A stretch of DNA of 64,000 nucleotides from Orobanche coerulescens. Taxonomy: Eukaryota > Streptophyta > Magnoliopsida > Lamiales > Orobanchaceae. Below are positions 31,183 through 42,494 of this stretch, in pieces; within the stretch, counting starts at the first letter, position 1; every line of letters starts with the position of its first letter. The stretch lies in contig CM065802.1 in the NCBI GenBank assembly GCA_033398695.1, forward strand, positions 153,498,096-153,562,095, written 5' to 3'. Made by a program: the position numbers and the translations under genes. The notes beneath the pieces were generated by a model. That model was not told where the DNA came from and made no database searches. It was given only the letters and a program-made list of their open reading frames with translations.

Positions 31183-31217
31183 GTTTCGAGGACGAAACTC
31201 TTTTTAAGGGGGGAGTA
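31183..31217 (+). other. E3 pre-LTR stem-loop and polypurine tract
   Basis: GTTTCG-AGGA-CGAAAC (31183-31198), then a T-run and AAGGGGGGAGTA abutting the 3' LTR at 31218. These intact signals would suffice for replication in trans. Confidence 0.88.
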
Positions 31218-31448
31218 TGTAATACCCGGTTGAGAATTCATTTATTTACAATCAGTAACTGTCACTCAGAATTTTTTTTTCACTCAGTAATAACCATTCA
31301 TCACTCATGCTCATTCAGTTGTAACCACCATTCGGCGTATTTTGGGATCATATTAGTAGTTGTTGCCATTCATCGCTGTTTGAGATCGAGCCGAGATTAT
31401 TGTCATCATCATCATCATGTTTTAATTTCAGTTTGAGAGGTAGCGCAC
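31218..31448 (+). mobile_element. E3 3' LTR, first part
   Basis: Matches 25202-25426 of the 5' LTR almost base for base. It is cut within the first U3 palindrome by E4. Confidence 0.93.
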
Positions 31449-32142
31449 TGTCACGCCCCACCTTAAGGCAGCAGGCATCGCACAGCATCCGGCCGATGCC
31501 TGCCGGACGGGCGCGCAGCATGCTCGCGCGCGTACATGGACCCGTCCAAGCTCACAGAGGACTACCCCCCCCTATAATAGGCTTAGACGGAAAAAGCCTT
31601 GTGACAGCAGTAGACATTGAAAAGCCGAGGAACCCACTATCCAGAAAGAAGACCCTAGAAGCTTCAAGATGGAGACTAATTAATTCCAGAAGGTCAAAGA
31701 GGGTTCCAGAAGGTCAGAAATCGGGTTGGGTTGCTACGGGCCGAATCGGGCCTTGGCCGGGCCGGGCCGGGACACTTCGGGCCGGGTCGGGCCGGACGTT
31801 CCAGAGGGGTCTGGGGACTCCAAGAAGACTTCTTAGAATTACCTAGAATTGTATAGATCTTTCTAGATGATGGCATTCTTGTAAATACTTGGAATAGTAA
31901 TGTTTTGTTGGTAATTTATTAGCCTAGGAGGATTAGTATAAATACCCCCTTGGGGCTCATTTGTAACTCACCTTGAGAAATCTGATTTGCTACAGTGCAA
32001 TAAGAGAAAACCTTCCCCAAAGCATTTCTTACTTCCCTTCCTAGCAGTCTTGTTCATTAATAGGCTTACTACTTAGGCTTGAGACAACCTAAGAGTGCCG
32101 CACGGTAAGGACTTAGCGAGGCGCAAGTATAACCCCGTGACA
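31449..32142 (+). mobile_element. E4 5' LTR (694 bp)
   Basis: Starts TGTCACGCCCCACC, ends CCCCGTGACA. A TATA box, TATAAATA, is at 31938-31945. A GC-rich part (31500-31540, 31730-31800) has GGGCCGGG repeats. The PBS TGGTATCGGAGA (32145-32156) follows after two bases. Confidence 0.95.
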
Positions 32143-32144
32143 GT

Positions 32145-32156
32145 TGGTATCGGAGA
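32145..32156 (+). promoter_or_regulatory. E4 primer binding site
   Basis: TGGTATCGGAGA resembles the initiator tRNA-Met primer site with one or two changes. Confidence 0.8.
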
Positions 32157-32217
32157 CAAGGTTGAGACAACCAAGGCGGATTTTCGAAGATTGCTAGCTG
32201 ATCGAGCAAGGAGTAAG

Positions 32218-32682
32218 ATGGCACAATCATCCGACGTTACCCAACCCAACACTCAGGCCGAGAAGACCAAGAAGGGCAGAGACAAGTCTGTCGACCGGAT
32301 TGCTGCCATGGACAGCCGAGTGACTAGACTGGAGGAGGTCTATGATGAGGTTGCGAGGAGGGTGGATGACTTAGAAGAAGCTGGTGAGGAGCTGAACAAC
32401 CAGGTTCTTTCTACTATCAATGCTTGTGATGGGGACATGAAGCAGGAGTTGGCCGATTTTCGAGCCATGATCTTGGCCATGCAAGAGAGCATGGAGGTTC
32501 TCAAGACGGAGATGGCAACAGTGAAGAGGGCGATTGCCAATGGAGAAGGACATGTGGGTGCGACACCCGCACGAATTGACATCCCAAGGCCTGGGAAGTT
32601 CAACGGATCAAGAAACGCCAAGGAGATTGACAATTTCTTATGGAACCTGGAGCAATACTTTGGTGCCTCAAACATTCGAGAT
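32218..32682 (+). pseudogene. E4 gag, N-terminal part, cut by E5
   Basis: I choose the ATG at 32218 (MAQSSDVTQPNTQ) because it is the first Met after the PBS; the open frame extends back into the LTR. A predicted coiled coil (DRIAAMDSRVTRLEEVYDEV onward) with heptad-like leucines and valines suggests Gag multimerisation. The capsid start PRPGKFNGSRNAKEIDNFLW follows. E5 interrupts at 32683 after SNIRD; capsid coding resumes at 42235. Confidence 0.88.
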
Positions 32683-34986
32683 TGTAATACCCGAGATTTC
32701 TGTTATGTAATTGGAACTTGTGATATTGTAATGATTGTACTTTTGTCTAAGTACTATTCTCCGTATTTCATAATCCGATGTTGTCGAGCGTATAATTTCG
32801 TGTATGTGATTTAAAGATTGTAATTCTGCGCATGTAGCGCACGCTATCGGCTATGTGTAGCGTGCGCTAACGTGGATTCATAGCGCACGCTACAGAGGGT
32901 CATTAGCGCACGCTATGCGTGGTCAATTTGATTAAGACGTGCGGTAGGTGAGATCTGGCTGGGGGACCCTTGTCGGATCGTGTCGGGATGTACCTGGACG
33001 GCTTTCGGGAAAAGCCGAGTCAACGCCTTAGCGCACGCTACAGGTATGTGCATAGCGCGCACTAAGTGCTGAGTACAGTTAAGTCAGTGAGCCGTTAGCG
33101 CACGCTACAAGCAGGGAATAGCGCGCGCTAATAGCCATTTCTTATAAATAGGACAGCATCCTATTCGTGATTTCAGTTCTTTCTTCTCCCATACCCGAAT
33201 TCTTACACTTAGAACGTAACTTCCTTCATCCTAAACACTTCATATCAACATCTTAGTTCGTGATTGAAGATCATATATCATTGGAGATTGGTGTTCAAGC
33301 CTTCGGTGTTGGATTGCTTCAATTTCCTCCGTGTTCTTCACTACCTTGAGGTAGGTGATTCTTCACCAATACTAATAGTGTTCTAAAGGATGTTGATCAT
33401 GTTCATCTAGTCAGTTATATTCGTTATTAGTCGTACATCATGTGTTAGAAGGATATTTTCGACGTTTCGACATCGTATAATCCATTGAACCTTTTAGTAT
33501 GTGGATTCCTAAGCATGTTATGTATCTTCAAAACCAATCGACCAGTATATGAAGATTACCTAGTTCGTATGTTTTACGTAAGGAATCATATGTTTTGGGA
33601 CTTGGAATAATCGGAACTTGGAATATTTCTTGAAGATCGAAGATGAATTTTGATGTTGAGATGATTATCCGTATATTTGTACCTCATGATCATGGAACTT
33701 CCACAAACCTTATTAGCGTGACATGCTTGAGGATGACTTGTTGTATCACCATAGAATCCATGAGTTCATCACCTTTCAATCCAGTTTTCTGTTAGCAGTA
33801 TTCTGCCATGCAAGGTTAGCGCACGCTAACACTTGTAAATTAACGTGCGCTATCGGGGTTAAGTTAACGCACGATACGTACGTAACGTACGAGTCAACTG
33901 TCAGTCTGTGGCTAGCGTACGCTAGGCTTATACGATAGCGTACGCTAACAGGCAGGCTTAGCGCACGTTACGTAGGATACGTAGCGCACGCTAAGCAGTC
34001 CAGGCAGATTGTTTATTTTGAACTTTTGGGCCGTAGAACGAATTGTTAGGCCATCGTTCGACTTGAGATGATTTGTATATCATTCCTTTTGTTAAGGTTC
34101 GAGTGTGTTGAGATCATTGAGGTGTTTCGTCCTTGCCATTTTCGAGGCAAGTATCATATGTCGAGTTCGATTTATATTGAAACTTTGATCATGCTTGTGG
34201 TTTTGTTCATATTGTTGAATATGAGATGTATTTCTGAAAATTCTCGTGATATTCGTTGTTATTTGTTCGTATTGATGAACATATTGAAATGCATATGTGT
34301 ATGCATAGTTGATTGATTTATGGTATAAATGATCCGAGGGGATCATGAGGATCTATGCTGAGGGCGCTGGATCGAATGTCCACCATGCGTTGGTCCGACG
34401 AGATCATCATGGGGATGTATGCTGAGGGCGCTGGATCGTTGGACGGGTTTTCCACCATGCGTTGGTCCGACGGGATCATCATGGGGATCTATACCAAGGG
34501 CGCTGGATCGCTGGATTACCCTGTATTGTGTTGATGGAATCGTGAGGATTCGCATCGTTGGATTCCGGTGGCGGAAGTCCGTTTTGCATGTTTTATGATG
34601 CATTGATGATTTATTGTATGATGATACTTGTACTAGCATTGTTTTGCTAACCCCTTCGGGGTGGACATTGTTTTGATGTTCAGGTAGCCGAGGAGCGGGG
34701 AGGCAACCACGATGCAAACGGGACGATGAAATGGCTCGATGATGTGGTTGATGTTATTGTTATTGTGAATTGTCTTCTTGGTTCGTTTAGTACTCGAGTA
34801 AATGCTGTTTTAATAAGGTCATTTCGATATGGTTGTATAAGTTAACTCATTTGATCGGTTGAATCAAATCGTATTTGAACTTGATTGTTCGATTGGATTA
34901 TTTTTACACTTCTTTTAAAATTAGCCTTGTAAATCCTTATCTAAAGGGTTTACGGCAGTAATTATTCGAATATCTCGGGGTGTTAC
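32683..34986 (+). mobile_element. E5 5' LTR
   Basis: Starts TGTAATACCCGAGATTTC; the end is GGGGTGTTAC, with the terminal A lost. Palindrome arrays at 32835-33130 and 33817-33993, TATAAATA at 33143-33150, acceptor-like TTTTGTTAAG near 34097, GC-donor-like TTCGAG|GCAAGT (34147), minisatellite 34340-34517, CTAAC-UUCG hairpin (34647-34662), acceptor-like GATGTTCAG (ending 34683) and terminal hairpin (34929-34953). Confidence 0.95.
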
Positions 34987-34993
34987 GAGAATA

Positions 34994-35005
34994 TGGTATC
35001 GGAGC
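34994..35005 (+). promoter_or_regulatory. E5 primer binding site
   Basis: TGGTATCGGAGC, tRNA-Met type, eight bases after the LTR end. Confidence 0.88.
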
Positions 35006-35120
35006 TAAGATTCATAGATATCTTGGCAATCGGGTTAGTTAGGTCTGCATTTACGTTATTTGATTATTGGTCGTTCGTAACATCAACTGCCGAGCCGAGA
35101 TCGTCGTGTGGACCGTGGTT

Positions 35121-35231
35121 GTAAGTTTCCTAATCTCGAATACTACCGTTTTATTTAATTCATGTCTTGTAAACATTGATGGATGTACTTTGAGAAAGTT
35201 TTCCCTGGATATTGAGTATTTATGTTTACAG
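35121..35231 (+). other. Putative leader intron of E5
   Basis: A strong donor-like GTAAGT at 35121 and acceptor-like TTTATGTTTACAG ending at 35231, two bases before the gag ATG (35233). E2 and E3 also have a CAG|TATG acceptor-like site immediately before gag. Confidence 0.4.
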
Positions 35232-35232
35232 T

Positions 35233-36480
35233 ATGTTGAGAGGAGGTCGTGGACGCGGACGCGGTCGTGGACGCGGACGTGGAAATGCGAGGCAAGAAGA
35301 GTCGGTATCTACCCCATAGATAACCGCTAGTCGAACGGATTCCCATTCCGGGGGACAGCAGGGATCGGCAAATAATGATGCAGATCCTAACGTGCCAGGA
35401 GTGCTTCAGCAGGTGGTTGCTCAGATAAACCAATTTGCTCAAGTTGTGGATAACATGCAGACGGTAATGGGACAACAGCATAACGTGGATAATCGGGGAG
35501 ATAAATGGCTTACCGAGGTGGTCAAATTGCATCCTCCGAAATTTGATGGTTCGACTGAGACGCTTTCTTGGGATCACTGGCTGAAGGAATTAGAGAAGAT
35601 TTTTGCGGGGATTAACTGTCCCAACGATAGGAAGGTTCCGGTCGCCCAATATCTTCTGACAGGGGAGGCTTTCGACTGGTGGGAGGCCATTCGACCGGAT
35701 GAGCACAATGTTGACTGGACGGAATTCAAATTGATGATGGAAGCGCAGTATTGTCCTCGCCCAGTTAGAGAGGCCCGAGTTCGAGAGTTTTTCTCACCAC
35801 AGAATTCAGAAGCATCTCTGACGGACGTGATTAAGACTTTTAATCACCAGCTGACTTATGTGCGCCACTTGGTTAGGACCGAGGCGGAGAAGATTTTTTA
35901 TTTTGACATGCGAATGAAGCCGGAAATTCAGCAGTATATGTCCGGATTTTAATGTACCACCTTGCGACATTATCAGGACAAGGCGTTGGCCTATGATATG
36001 AAGGAGGCAGCAGTAGAGAAAGCGACGGAAGCAAAGAAACAGAAGGTGTCTGGCAACTTCACAGAAGATAAGAGTAGCGGGCCTCGCAGGGGTCAGTCCT
36101 CTTTTCATTCATCCAGGAGACCTCCGCATCCTTCTCGAGGTGGAAAGAAGTTCCGGGCAGCACCAACTGTTTCAGACGCAGGGAAGAAATGTTATAACTG
36201 TGGCAAAGCGGGACATGTTCGACGTGATTGTTTCGTGCCTGCTGTGACCTGTTTCGAGTGTGGACAGGAAGGACATCGCGCAACATTTTGTGGGAATGCG
36301 ACCCGATCTTTTGGTACTCGCACTCCTGTACCAGTTCCGAAGGACACTAGTGTGAACCAGACGCAGCAGAGTGGATTTCAGCAGCAGAACGTTGGAAAAA
36401 GAGAGACATCTAGTGCTGGGTCCGTTCCTCCGCGTATTTACGAGATGATGAACGATGATCAGAACACAGCTGTTGCATCA
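35233..36480 (+). pseudogene. E5 gag with in-frame stops
   Basis: Starts MLRGGRGRGRGRG, a run of Gly-Arg repeats. A TAG at 35317-35319 follows 28 codons. The frame continues QQVVAQINQFAQVVDNMQ, capsid SWDHWLKELEKIFAGINC and LLTGEAFDWWEAIRPDEH. A TAA at about 35950 replaces the glutamate codon present in E1 (SGFECTT). Two complete knuckles follow, CYNCGKAGHVRRDC and CFECGQEGHRATFC. Apart from the two stops the frame is continuous, so decay is recent. Confidence 0.92.
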
Positions 36481-39400
36481 GGTACGATTCAGATCCTTTT
36501 GCAACCAGTTAGTATCTTGTTCGATTCGGGAGCTACGCGTTCTTTTATATCTTTAAACTGTGTTAATCGTTTGAAAATCTCGTGCTTGTATAATTGTGAA
36601 CCTTATGTTGTGGGATTACCGAGTGGAGAGAAAATTGTGGGAACCCTAGAAGCTAGGGATTTCCCAGTATCTATAGAAGGAAGAGATTGGCCATCGAATC
36701 TTATTGTAGTTGACATCTACGGTGACGATTTAATTCTCGGAGATGATTGGCTCAACCGTTATGGAGCTGTTCTGAATTACCGAGAGAGAGTCATTTCTAT
36801 CATTGCTGATGACGGATCTGAACACTTATTCCGAGGATGGAGACAGGGAAGCTCAGGAAAATTGATCAAAGCAATGAAAGCCGTGAAATTACTGAAATAG
36901 GGATGTCAGGGACTTTGGTGCTATGCCATGAGGAAAGAGGAAGGAGTAGAGCTCTCGTCTATTTCAGTGGTGAATGAGTTCTCAGATGTATTTCCTGACG
37001 AACTACCTGGATTACCTCCGCAGAGAGAAGTGGAATTCACTATCGAATTAGATCCTGGAGCAGCTCCTATTTCCAGAGCACCATACCGCATGGCGCCAAC
37101 CGAGATGTATGAACTCAAGAAACAACTGGAGGAATTGTTACAGAAGGGTTATATTCAACCGAGCGTTTCTCCTTGGGGAGCGCCCGTTCTCTTTGTCCTA
37201 AGAAAGACGGATCCCTCCGATTGTGTATTGATTACAGGAGCTCAACAAGATGACAATCAAGAATAAGTATCCTATACCTCGGATCGACGACTTGTTTGAT
37301 CAACTGCAATGGGCAAAGGTATTCTCGAAGATTGACTTGCGATCGTGATACCACCATTGAGAATTAAGGAATCGGATATACCGAAATCGCTGGATCGATG
37401 CAGGCATTATGAATTTGTAGTAATGCCATTTGGACTTACCAATGCTCCTGCGCTATTCATGCAATTGATGAATCGGGTATTCTTGGAATACTTAGATAAA
37501 TTTGTGGTCGTCTTCATTGACGACATCCTGATATATTCGAGGGACGCAGAGGAACATGCTGAACATTTACGTGTGGTTTTGAGCACCTTGAGGAAGGAAC
37601 AGCTGTATGCAAAACTTTCAAAATGCGAGTTCTGGCTTAAGGAAGTAACCTTCCTTGGACATGTGATATCAGCCGACGGAGTTCAGGTGGACCCGAAGAA
37701 AGTCGAAGCAATCTTGGAATGGGAAGCTCCTAAAAACGTGAAAGAAGTCCGAAGCTTCTTAGGACTTGCTGGATATTATCGCCGCTTTGTAGAGGGACTT
37801 TCCAAAATTGCTCGTCCGCTCACTCAGCTGTTACAGAAAACTGAAAAGTTCACGTGGAATGAGAAGTGCCAGGCTGGTTTTGACGAACTTAAGAGGAGAC
37901 TGAAGACAGCACCTATATTAGCGCTGCCAGAGGGAACTGATGGATTCATGGTATACAGCGACGCTTCAAATTAGGGTTAGGGTTGTGTGTTGATACAGAA
38001 GGATAAAGTGATTGCTTATGCTTCTCGGCAATTGAAACCGTACGAGGTTAATTACCCGACTCATGATCTGGAGCTAGCAGTTGTGGTCTTTGCCTTGAAA
38101 ATTTGGCGACATTATTTGTACGGCACTCGTCAGATCTTTACAGATCATAAGAGCCTCAAGTACATTTTCAGTCAGAAAGAATTAAACATGAGGCAGAGAA
38201 TGTGGCTGGAATTGATCAAGGATTACGACTTGGAGATTCTCTATCATCCGGGGAAAGCAAACGTAGTAGCCGATGCATTGAGCCGAAAACCTATTTCTCT
38301 TCGAGTGTTGGAAGCTCTTACGTCCCAAACCAGCATTCAACGAGAACTGATCCGCGAAGGGATTGAAGTATGGGTACCAGGAATCCAAGGGCAACTGTAT
38401 GTGATGGAACTGACTTCATCACTAGTCGAAGAGATCAAATCTAAGCAGTTGAACGATTCTCTGACCCTTCGATTATGTGATGAAGTAAAGAAGGGAAAAG
38501 CCCCAGGATTCGTGATACAAGACGATGGAGTTCTGAGATTTCAGAGTCGACTTTGCGTTCCCGAGGATGATGATTTGAGACGGACAATTTTGAAGGAAGC
38601 TCATAGCGCGCCCTATTCTATTCACCCAGGCAGTAGTAAGATGTATAAGGATTTAAAGCAAAACTTCGGTGGGGAATATGAAGAAGGACGTAGCGGAGTA
38701 CGTTTCGAAGTGTTTGAATTGTCAGCAGGTTAAGATTGAACATCAACGACCTGCCGGAATGTTAAAACCGCTTCCGATCCCTGAGTGGAAGTGGGAGGAT
38801 ATCTCGATGGAATTCATCACTAGTATGCCAAGGACTAGAACGGGAATGAACATGATTTGGGTTGTAGTTGATCGACTAACCAAGTCGGCTCATTTCCTGG
38901 GAATTAAAGATACATGGGGACCCGAGAGATTGGCACGAGTATTTATTGCGGAGATAGTCAGATTGCATGGGACGCCGAGGACCATTATTTCGGATCGAGA
39001 TGGTCGCTTCGTGTCGCACTTCTGGAAAGCAGTTCACAGGGATTTGGGGACTGAGCTCAACTTCAGCACAGCTTATCATCCCCAAACGGACGGTCAGTCC
39101 GAAAGGACTATTCAAACTGTAGAAGACATGCTTAGAGCTTGTGCTTTGGATTGGTCAACTGATTGGGAAGTTCATTTGCCATTAGTTGAATTCACCTACA
39201 ATAATAGTTGGCATGCTTCAATTAAGATGGAACCATTTGAAGCTTTGTACGAGAGAAGATGCCGATCACCCCTATGTTAGGATGATTCTTCGGATTTGAT
39301 TGGGACGGAACCGGAATTGATTATTCAGACTCAAGAGAAGATAGCTTTGATTCGAGAGAGACTGTTGACTGCCCAGAGTCGACAGAAGTCTTATGCAGAT

Positions 39401-39850
39401 GTACGTCGTCGCCCTCTAGAGTTCGACGCTGGGGACCATGTACTATTGAAGGTGTCTCCTACACGAGGGATTTTCCGTTTTGGGAGGAGAGGCAAGCTTA
39501 GTCCGAGATATATCGGACCATTCGAGATCCTCGAGAGAGTTGGAGATTTAGCATACAGGTTGGCCTTACCGCCATCGCTGAGTCACGTTCACAATGTGTT
39601 TCACGTATCCCAACTGCGGAAGTATGTACCGGACCCCAGTCACATCATTGATTTCGACGAGATCGAGATAGCTAATGATGGCACCTTCGAAGAGAGACCA
39701 ATCAAGATACTTGAGAGCCGGATCAAACTATTGAGGAATAAACCAATACACTTGGTTAAAGTACAATGGTCACGACATGGATTCGAAGAGGCCACTTGGG
39801 AAACGGAGGACAGTATGAAGACTAGATATCCGGAGTTGTTTTCATCTTAA
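36481..39850 (+). pseudogene. E5 protease-RT-RNase H-integrase-chromodomain-like tail, broken
   Basis: Protease has an intact FDSGATRSFIS (about 36520) and LILGDDWLNRYG. A TAG at about 36898 follows (AVKLLK-stop; E1 has Q). RT starts near 36928. A small deletion at about 37200 shifts the frame (FVLRKTD where relatives have RKKDGS), and a TGA near 37349 replaces the Gly of RSGYHQ. RT then has [12 protein letters not shown] and [10 protein letters not shown], and RNase H follows with stops at 37972-37980. Integrase has [27 protein letters not shown] and TDGQSERTIQTVEDML. Two single-base deletions at about 38665 break the zinc-finger region, and a TAG replaces Trp at about 39278. The tail ends KVQWSRHGFEEATWETED and YPELFSS. 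Confidence 0.92.
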
Positions 39851-39885
39851 GTTTCGGGACGAAACTTCTTTTTAGGGAGGAAGGA
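39851..39885 (+). other. E5 pre-LTR stem-loop and polypurine tract
   Basis: GTTTCG-GGA-CGAAAC (39851-39865) directly after the pol stop TAA, then AGGGAGGAAGGA (39874-39885) against the 3' LTR. Confidence 0.88.
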
Positions 39886-42229
39886 TGTAATACCCGAGAT
39901 TTCTGTTATGTAATTGGAACTTCTGATATTGTAATGATTGTACTTTTATCTGAGTACTATTCTCCGTATTTCATAATCCGATGTTCTCGAGCGTATAATT
40001 TCGTGTATGTGATTTAAAGATTGTAATTTTGCGCATGTAGCGCACGCTATCGGCTATGTGTAGCGTGCGCTAACGTGGATTCATAGCGCACGCTACAGAG
40101 GGTCATTAGCGCACGCTATGCATGGTCAATTTGATTAAGACGTGCGGTAGGTGAGATCTGGCCGGGGGACCCTTGTCAGATCGTGTCGGGATGTACCTGG
40201 ATGGCTTTCGGGAAAAGCCGAGTCAACGCCTTAGCGCACGCTACAGGTATGTGCATAGCGCGCGCTAAGTGCTGAGTACAGTTAAGTCAGTGAGCCGTTA
40301 GCGCACGCTACGAGCAGGGACTAGCGCGCGCTAATAGCCATTTCTTATAAATAGGACAGCATCCTATTCGTGATTTCAGTTCTTTCTTCTCCCATACCCG
40401 AATTCTTACACTTAGAACGTAACTTCCTTCATCCTAAACACTTCATATCAACATCTTAGTTCGTGATTGAAGATCATATATCATTGGAGATTGGTGTTCA
40501 AGCCTTCGGTATTGGATTGCTTCAATTTCCTCCGTGTTCTTCACTACCTTGAGGTAGGTGATTCTTCACCAATACTAATAGTGTTCTAAAGGATGTTGAT
40601 CATGTTCATCTAGTCAGTTAGATTCGTTATTAGTCGTACATCATGTGTTAGAAGGATATTTTCGACGTTTCGACATCGTATAATCCATTGAACCTTTTAG
40701 TATGTGGATTCCTAAGCATGTTATGTATCTTCAAAACCAATCGACCAGTATATGAAGATTACCTAGTTCGTATGTTTTACGTAAGGAATCATATGTTTTG
40801 GGACTTGGAATAATCGGAACTTGGAATATTTCTTGAAGATCGAAGATGAATTTTGATGTTGAGATGATTATCCGTATATTTGTACCTCATGATCATGGAA
40901 CTTCCACAAACCTTATTAGCGTGACATGCTTGAGGATGACTTGTTGTATCACCATAGAATCCATGAGTTCATCACCTTTCAATCCAGTTTTCTGTTAGCA
41001 GTATTCTGCCATGCAAGGTTAGCGCACGCTAACACTTGTAAATTAACGTGCGCTATCGGGGTTAAGTTAACGCACGATACGTACGTAACGTACGAGTCAA
41101 CTGTCAGTCCGTGGCTAGCGTACGCTAGGCTTATACGATAGCGTACGCTAATAGGCAGGCTTAGCGCACGTTACGTAGGATACGTAGCGCACGCTAAGTA
41201 GTCCAGGCAGATTGTTTATTTTGAACTTTTGGGCCGTAGAACGAATTGTTAGGCCATCGTTCGACTTGAGATGATTTGTATATCATTCCTTTTGTTAAGG
41301 TTTGAACTTGTCACTTTGATCGAAGGAGGCGGCCTTCGAGTGTGTTGAGATCATCGAGGTGTTTCGTCCTTGCCATTTTCGAGGCAAGTATCATATGTCG
41401 AGTTCGATTTATATTGAAACTTTCATCATGCTTGTGGTTTTGTTCATATTGTTGAATATGAGATGTATTTCTGAAAATTCTCGTGATATTCGTTGTTATT
41501 TGTTCGTATTGATGAACATATTGAAATGCATATGTGTATGCATAGTTGATTGATTTATGGTATAAATGATCCGAGGGGATCATGAGGATCTATGCTGAGG
41601 GCGCTGGATCGAATGTCCACCATGCGTTGGTCCGACGGGATCATCATGGGGATCTATGCTGAGGGCGCTGGATCGTTGGACGGGTTTTCCACCATGCGTT
41701 GGTCCGACGGGATCATCATGGGGATCTATACCAAGGGCGCTGGATCGCTGGATTACCCTGTATTGTGTTGATGGAATCGTGAGGATTCGCATCGTTGGAT
41801 TCCGGTGGCGGAAGTCCATTTTGCATGTTTTATGATGCATTGATGATTTATTGTATGATGATACTTGTACTAGCATTGTTTTACTAACCCCTTCGGGGGT
41901 GGACATTGTTTTGATGTTCAGGTAGCCGAGGAGCGGGGAGGCAACCACAGTACCGACAGGACGATGAAATGGCTCAGTGATGTGGTTGATGTTATTGTTA
42001 TTGTGAATTGTCTTCTTGGTTCGTTTAGTACTCGAGTACGTCTGTTTTAATAAGGTCATTTCGATATAGTTGTATAAGTTAACTCATTTGATCGGTTGAA
42101 TCAAATCTGTATTTGAACTTCAGTTGTTCGATTGTATTATTTTTACACTTCTTTTAAAATTAGCCTTGTAAATCCTTATCTAAAGGGTTTACGGCACTGT
42201 AATTATTCCGAATATCTCGGGGTGTTACA
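39886..42229 (+). mobile_element. E5 3' LTR (2344 bp)
   Basis: Same layout as the 5' LTR: arrays 40038-40333 and 41020-41196, TATAAATA 40346-40353, GC-donor-like site at 41384, minisatellite 41573-41755, acceptor-like site ending 41921, terminal hairpin 42168-42192. The end GGGGTGTTACA is complete. A short extra segment at 41301-41336 is absent from the 5' LTR. Confidence 0.96.
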
Positions 42230-42234
42230 GAGAT

Positions 42235-42494
42235 GATGACACCAAGTTGCGGACGGCGCCCTTGTACTTAGCCGACACAGCCGTGCTGTGGTGGCGGACC
42301 AAGCAGGCTGACATTGAGAGTGGTGCGTGCAGGATGGCTTCCTCGGAAGACTTCAAGGCCGAATTAAAGAGGCAATTCTATCCCGAGAATGTGGAGTTCG
42401 AGGCTCGGGGCAGGCTGAAGAGACTCAGCCACACTCGTACTATCAAAGACTATGTCAAGGAGTTCCAAGAAATTGTACTGAGATACCAAGCTTG
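42235..42494 (+). pseudogene. E4 gag continued
   Basis: Capsid coding resumes right after E5 in the frame [20 protein letters not shown], then [20 protein letters not shown] and [17 protein letters not shown]. The frame meets a TGA at 42493. The rest of gag and pol continue in another frame from about 42495, indicating a 1-base frameshift, or possibly a programmed one. Confidence 0.88.

Larger units (their letters stand above)
32683..42229 (+). mobile_element. E5: young Tekay-type gypsy element in E4 gag (TSD GAGAT)
   Basis: Complete element with both LTRs (2304 and 2344 bp), PBS, leader, gag, protease, pol, stem-loop and polypurine tract. GAGAT occurs at 32678-32682 and 42230-42234. LTRs are almost identical except for a few substitutions in the first 120 bases and a ~42-bp insertion or deletion (3' LTR 41301-41336). 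It is the same family as E1. Despite its youth, the proteins contain several stops and at least two small deletions, so it was either copied in trans or decayed fast. Confidence 0.96.

Noticed and set aside
41580..42059. 159-codon minus-strand open frame in E5 3' LTR (also 34343-34717)
   Set aside because: It is the antisense of the minisatellite, and repeated units keep the frame open by chance.
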